Below are positions 60,060 to 64,000 of a stretch of DNA of 64,000 bases, in pieces. Numbering within the stretch: position 1 is the first letter of the stretch; the number at the start of each line of letters is the position of its first letter. Position numbers and translations under genes: made by a program. The stretch lies in assembly GCA_013407085.1 (NCBI GenBank), contig JACCGJ010000230.1, positions 33,875-97,874 on the forward strand, given 5' to 3'. Below the pieces are notes generated by a model, which was given only the letters and a program-made list of their open reading frames with translations, did not search any database and was not told where the DNA came from. Origin of the DNA: Atriophallophorus winterbourni (taxonomy: Eukaryota > Platyhelminthes > Trematoda > Plagiorchiida > Microphallidae).

Positions 60060-60840
60060 CCCTTCACCACACTGCATACTCTGCAATCGCGAAGCCTTTC
60101 ATGCTGTTACACAAATGCTGCTGGTCTTCTGAACAAACTTCCGGAACTACGTTACCGCCATTCCATGTGCTCATGGGTCCTAATAGTCGTTACCGAGACG
60201 TGGTTATCAAGCGCAGTTCATGATGCGGAACTCGCCCTTCCAAATATGTCATTACTTCGCTGTGACCGTACAACAAGAGGAGGTGGAGTGCTGTTCTATC
60301 ATCACGAATCGCTTCGCTGCGAACCATTATCTGAGCCTGCGTTGGTTGAATCTGATGTTCTTTGGTGCCAAATCTCACTCAAGCAAGACAGTCTTCTCCT
60401 GATTGCAGTTGTTTATAGATCTCCCAGTAATACCCCACAGCTCGATTCCTCCCTTCTGTCATCACTTCGACATGCTTTAAATAAAAGATTCTCCCACATA
60501 CTGATAATTAGCGAGTTTAATTGTCCCAGCCTTTATGGTGAACATGCCTCCCACCCATTTGTTACCGCATTGTCCGAAATATTGGCAACCTATCCATTAT
60601 ACAATCATGTTCACGAAACTACTCGGTTTCGGGCACAAATACACCATTCCTTCTAGATCTCATCATCACCAACGAAGAGTTAATGATTGAAAAACTTTCC
60701 TCTAATCCTCCCTTGTCTTGACATTCACTTTTGTCTCTTTCATGGATTACTTCAACGAACCTCGTCCTAAGAGCCGCTGGATTACTGATCTAGGCCTGTT
60801 CCACCAACTCGTCGTAGCCAATTCATGGGATTTTTAATGT
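60060..60840 (+). pseudogene. LINE APE endonuclease (family E), truncated
   Basis: YTNAAGLLNKLPELRYRHSM (about 60110-60170), VVTETWLSSAVHD with catalytic Glu (about 60187-60220), GGGVLFYHHES, IISEFNCPSL (the G-D-F-N box changed to S-E-F-N) and TRFRAQIHHSF ending in a stop at about 60654. The later SDH box is not readable. The D to E change in the catalytic box suggests inactivity. Confidence 0.75.
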
Positions 60841-60876
60841 TTGACCAGATCGATTTGGTATGAACCACGTTTTTAA

Positions 60877-61081
60877 CCCTTTGTCTACGGTATTTGATTT
60901 GCGTAGTTTTGTGTTATTCGGCTTAATTATGGCATAAATAAAACACATGATTTATTTTTATGGATCAGATGCCAGACGCCGCCTGACAAGTGCAATCCAA
61001 TGGCGACTGAAGGTACTGACGGAAGCTACTGAACAATTGACTGCTTGTTTGAGGTGGTAACTATAGTTACCGTCAGTAGGG
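60877..61081. mobile_element. piggyBac-like MITE in LINE linker
   Basis: TTAA at 60873-60876 and 61082-61085 flank ends CCCTTTGTCTACGG and, reversed, CCCTACTGACGG. 205 bp, no coding sequence. Inserted between the endonuclease and RT of the LINE. Its ends differ from the MITE at 52.2 kb, so it is a separate family. Confidence 0.7.
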
Positions 61082-61245
61082 TTAACTAAGTGACACGCGC
61101 TGCTTCGTCTTGCGAGTCATGAAAAACCTCTCGTCGGAAGAACCCCAGATCATTCCTTCGTAGCCGAACACGCAAAGCCATAGCACATCGAAACTTGACG
61201 TGGCGGTGTTACCGGACAAGACGAAATTGAGAAATTTATAAGTCA

Positions 61246-62930
61246 TTGCGAAATTGTTGCACATATCTCAGCCGCCAAGATAAATGTCAGTATGAAATGC
61301 ACATCTGTAACAAGTTCTTGGATAACCCAAAACGTTTGTTTCAATTCGCGAATCAGAGACGGGTAGTTAAAGTTGGAATTCCATCCCAAGTCAGCGCAAA
61401 CGGTCTCACTACAACAGCCTCAGAAGCTGCAAACCTGTTGTCTGATCACTACGCCCCAATATTCAACCCTATTTATCCTAAAAACTCCTCCCATTTTTCT
61501 TCTCCCTCACTTGACGTACAGAAAATGACGGAAATAATGTTTACTCCTGATGCGGTCCACAAGAAGATTTCATGTCTACGGCAATTTTTCTTCACCAGGA
61601 CTCGACGGCATCCACCATAAGATCCTGAAAGTAGCCGCATTGCACATATCTCATCTACTTGCCACGTATTTTCAACGTTGTATGGACTTTGCTACCGTCC
61701 CCCAAGAAGAAAGAAGGTGTTATCAAGCCTATCTTTAAAGGCAGTATCCGGTTGGAACCCGCAAATTATCGCCCAATTGTGCTTATGTTAGTAATTTCTA
61801 AAGTCATGAAGAGTATAATCCCTGACTACCTTGTCTCACATCTTGAAAAAAATCGACTTTTAATCAAACAACACGGATTTCGCGCCAACCATTCATGCAC
61901 TTCCAACTTGCTTCTCGCGCGGTGTGACTGGACGAAATCCGTCGACGAAGGCATTGGTGTCGATGCAATATTTCTGGATTTCTCCAAGGCATTCGACTGT
62001 GTCAACCAAGGCATTCTTTTACTTAAACTCGCTTCCTGCTGCGTTGGGTCATCCTTGCTGTCCTCGATGAAGTACTTTCTTCGCGACCGCTCCCTCTGTG
62101 TTCTTGTGCGTGACTGCTATTCTGCACGCTTCCCAATCAAGTGCGGTCTGCCACAAGGCTCCGTTCTTGGTCCCCGACTTTTCATCATTTTCATTGATGA
62201 CATTGGCCAGAACATTGAATCGCCGTTCCTCTTATTTGCGGACGATGTCAAAATCTGGCGCTCACTCAAATCGCCAAGGGATTCACATGTCCTACAAGAT
62301 GACTTAGATCGTTTACACAGCTGGTCTTTGAGGAATTATCTGCCATTTAACACCTCCAAGTGTAGTGTTCTTCCCATCCGATACTTAGATCCGGTCGCTT
62401 ACAGTTTAGGCACAACAGTAATTCAGTGTTCGACAAGAAAAGGATCTCGGTATCATCATACAGCACGATCTCGGTTGCACCACGCAATGCGAACGAGCTG
62501 CAGCAGCAGCCAATTGAAACATTGGCTTACTTCGGCTCGCTTTCGGCAGGTTTGACTGGTTTCTCTTTCCGACAGTGCTGAATGTCTACATCCGTCCACA
62601 CTTGGAGTACGCTGTACAGGCTTGGCTATGCAAAGATGTGTCCCTTCTCGAAAAAACCCAGCGACGTGCGACAAAGCTTCTCCGTGGTATGCACAACATG
62701 TCTTACGAGGAAAGATTACGCAGTTTAGATATATTCTCCGTTACCTACCGTCTTCACCGCGGTGACATGTTACTTACCTACCGGATCTTGACTGACCCCT
62801 CCTATCCATGCAACTCCCTATTCGTTCTTCTCCAAGCACTAACCTCCGAGGATATGAGCTCAAACTGTTACATCAACAGATCAGGCTTGAATGTCGACAC
62901 AGCTTTTTCTCTGTCAGAGTTTGCAGTTAG
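61246..62930 (+). pseudogene. LINE reverse transcriptase (family E), frameshifted
   Basis: The linker (VSANGLTTTASEAANLLSDH, about 61390-61450), finger (PANYRPIVLMLVISKVMKSI, about 61760), AIFLDFSKAFDCVNQGILLL (about 61966), CGLPQGSVLGPRLFIIFIDD (about 62143), LLFADDVKIW (about 62232) and thumb (RPHLEYAVQAWLCKDV, about 62593) are all recognisable. Frameshifts occur near 61600, 61710, 62430 and 62835. Four amino acids (HPWL) are missing in the thumb compared with the intact copy. Confidence 0.82.
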
Positions 62931-63292
62931 TGGAACATTTTCCCAGACACGCTTTTTGAGGCCGCTTCTTTCAGTTTATTCAAAGGTCTTTTCGATTCTC
63001 ATCTCCATGAAATCTTCCACTCCCAAGACAAGTACCCCGTAAACACTATTTTCATTTTTTTCACAAATCCTAAGGCATTTTTTGCCAAACTCACTAGCTC
63101 GTGGCAACGATAAGTTCTCTTTCTGTGCCATTTGCATTTTCGTCACAACCACGCTAGCCAGTTTCATTGCTCTTCCAGATCCCAGTATCGGAAGTCCGTA
63201 CACACAGTTTTAACTGACCCTGTTCCGGAGGATGTGGTGGGTAACTGTGTCCCGGGTTGATGCCCTACCTGTCCAAATGCCATAAAAATCCA

Positions 63293-63784
63293 TTGTTTCC
63301 ATCGGATTACCGTCAACTCCGAGGCGATCTGATTCTTACGTATCGGATATTTACGGATGAAAATCACCCATGTAGGCGAATGCTAGAATTGGCACTGCTC
63401 TCTGGAAATCGTGGTCATCCTCTCAAGCTAGCGCATCGGCACAGTAGACTGGACTGCCGGAGACAATTCTTCGCCATTCGGATTACTCGTGCTTGGAATG
63501 CCCTGCCCCATTCTGTCGTTTCTGCCCCATCTCCCACTATTTTTAAAGAACGCATTGACATTCATTTCTATAACGCATTGCACAATTTTTTAATCATAAT
63601 TTTGTTATTATGATCTGTGATATTGCGCCATTTTTTCTCTCCGCAGCGTTTACTTCCCACTCAATATGAATTACATTTCTCCTCTCTGGACTGTGGACAT
63701 TTTTCCCGACCCAATGTGTTTACTATCCTGTGGTTATTCTATTAAGCTTGTAGCTTTTACTTCCACAATACACTATTGACTATT
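63293..63784 (+). mobile_element. Nested LINE 3' fragment in family E 3' UTR
   Basis: At about 63293 the family E 3' UTR is interrupted. A frame at 63310-63610 encodes an ORF2 C-terminus of another CR1-like family (QLRGDLILTYRIFTDE, NRGHPLKLAHRHSRLDCRR, RAWNALPHSVVS). It ends with a CACTATTGACTATTG tail near 63770-63784, after which the family E 3' UTR resumes (CTAAACGCGAATGAGG). Confidence 0.75.
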
Positions 63785-63976
63785 GCTAAACGCGAATGAG
63801 GACTGCTATAAGGCCTTGGAAACTCAAACATTTCTCTCTTTGCATTTTTGACCTACTGTTCAATCTATCCTGCGGTTTGTACAAGCTTTTAGCTTCATAT
63901 ACCGTAATAAACTATTGAACTATTGAACCAACCTAGAATAAAAGTGAGAATAAACCACACTCAGTATTCGAATTAC

Positions 63977-64000
63977 GCGGTTCAAGTTCAAGTTCAAGTT
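63977..64000 (+). repeat. Short tandem GTTCAA repeat at window end
   Basis: About four units of GTTCAA run into the window edge. The full length is unknown. Confidence 0.7.

Larger units (their letters stand above)
58681..63960 (+). mobile_element. CR1-like LINE (family E), full span but broken, with nested insertions
   Basis: Order: ORF1 remains (58693-60030), ORF2 endonuclease (about 60060-60840), linker interrupted by a MITE, RT (61246-62930) and 3' UTR (63040-63960) ending in ACTATTGA-type tail sequence. Nested in it are a SINE tail (59700-59766), a MITE (60877-61081) and a truncated LINE (63293-63784). The RT closely follows the intact copy at 24-25.7 kb but has frameshifts. Confidence 0.8.

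Noticed and set aside
63111..63178. Intron-like extra segment in the 3' UTR of the second family E LINE (absent from the first copy)
   Set aside because: It ends in TTCCAG but does not begin with GT at any alignment that matches the other copy. A simple indel is more likely.

Overview
The window is eukaryotic and most likely comes from a digenean trematode (fluke). The evidence is indirect. It contains CR1-like and RTE-like LINEs, a gypsy element whose gag finger resembles the CsRn1 clade, Penelope-like elements, hammerhead-ribozyme repeats and introns as short as 28 bp. Species and genus cannot be read from the sequence. There is no bacterial architecture: no operons, Shine-Dalgarno sites or CRISPR. 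Most apparent ORFs are pieces of decayed transposable elements.

Layout. 1-26.3 kb is a plus-strand pile of CR1-like LINEs (PHD-type ORF1, APE endonuclease, F-A-D-D reverse transcriptase). Most are 5' truncated, nested or chimeric. Inside it, 9.98-15.1 kb is a degraded Ty3/gypsy LTR retrotransposon. Its 5' LTR carries a 421-bp miniature LTR retrotransposon (TRIM), and the 3' LTR preserves the empty site. 26.3-29.0 kb is a minus-strand LINE. 29.0-33.1 kb holds a 79-bp minisatellite, RTE derivatives and SINEs. 32.9-41.3 kb is a large direct duplication on both sides of an exactly 1000-bp N gap. Each copy holds a minus-strand RTE reverse transcriptase and the first two exons of a synaptogyrin-like gene.

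Two host genes could be assembled exon by exon. A four-exon synaptogyrin-family tetraspan protein lies on the plus strand (40828-46431; 741-nt CDS, phases consistent). The UFM1-specific protease UFSP2 lies on the minus strand (57.8-49.8 kb; four confident exons plus a tentative 14-nt first exon), with the Cys box and the Asp-Pro-His box intact. They are convergent. The 3.4 kb between their stop codons holds a repeat, a Penelope-like endonuclease fragment, a MULE remnant with inverted repeats and SINEs.

The most unusual layer is RNA-level: several minimal hammerhead ribozyme motifs with a palindromic stem III. One pair is a tandem 231-bp repeat with a pol III B-box-like motif, a retrozyme candidate. 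The others lie in or near Penelope-like terminal repeats, and three of these lie in sense orientation inside introns of the two host genes. The remaining right end (58.7-64.0 kb) is one broken CR1-like LINE containing a piggyBac-like MITE, a SINE tail fragment and a nested truncated LINE. About twenty copies of one ~230-bp SINE-like family, several with clear target-site duplications, are scattered through the window.
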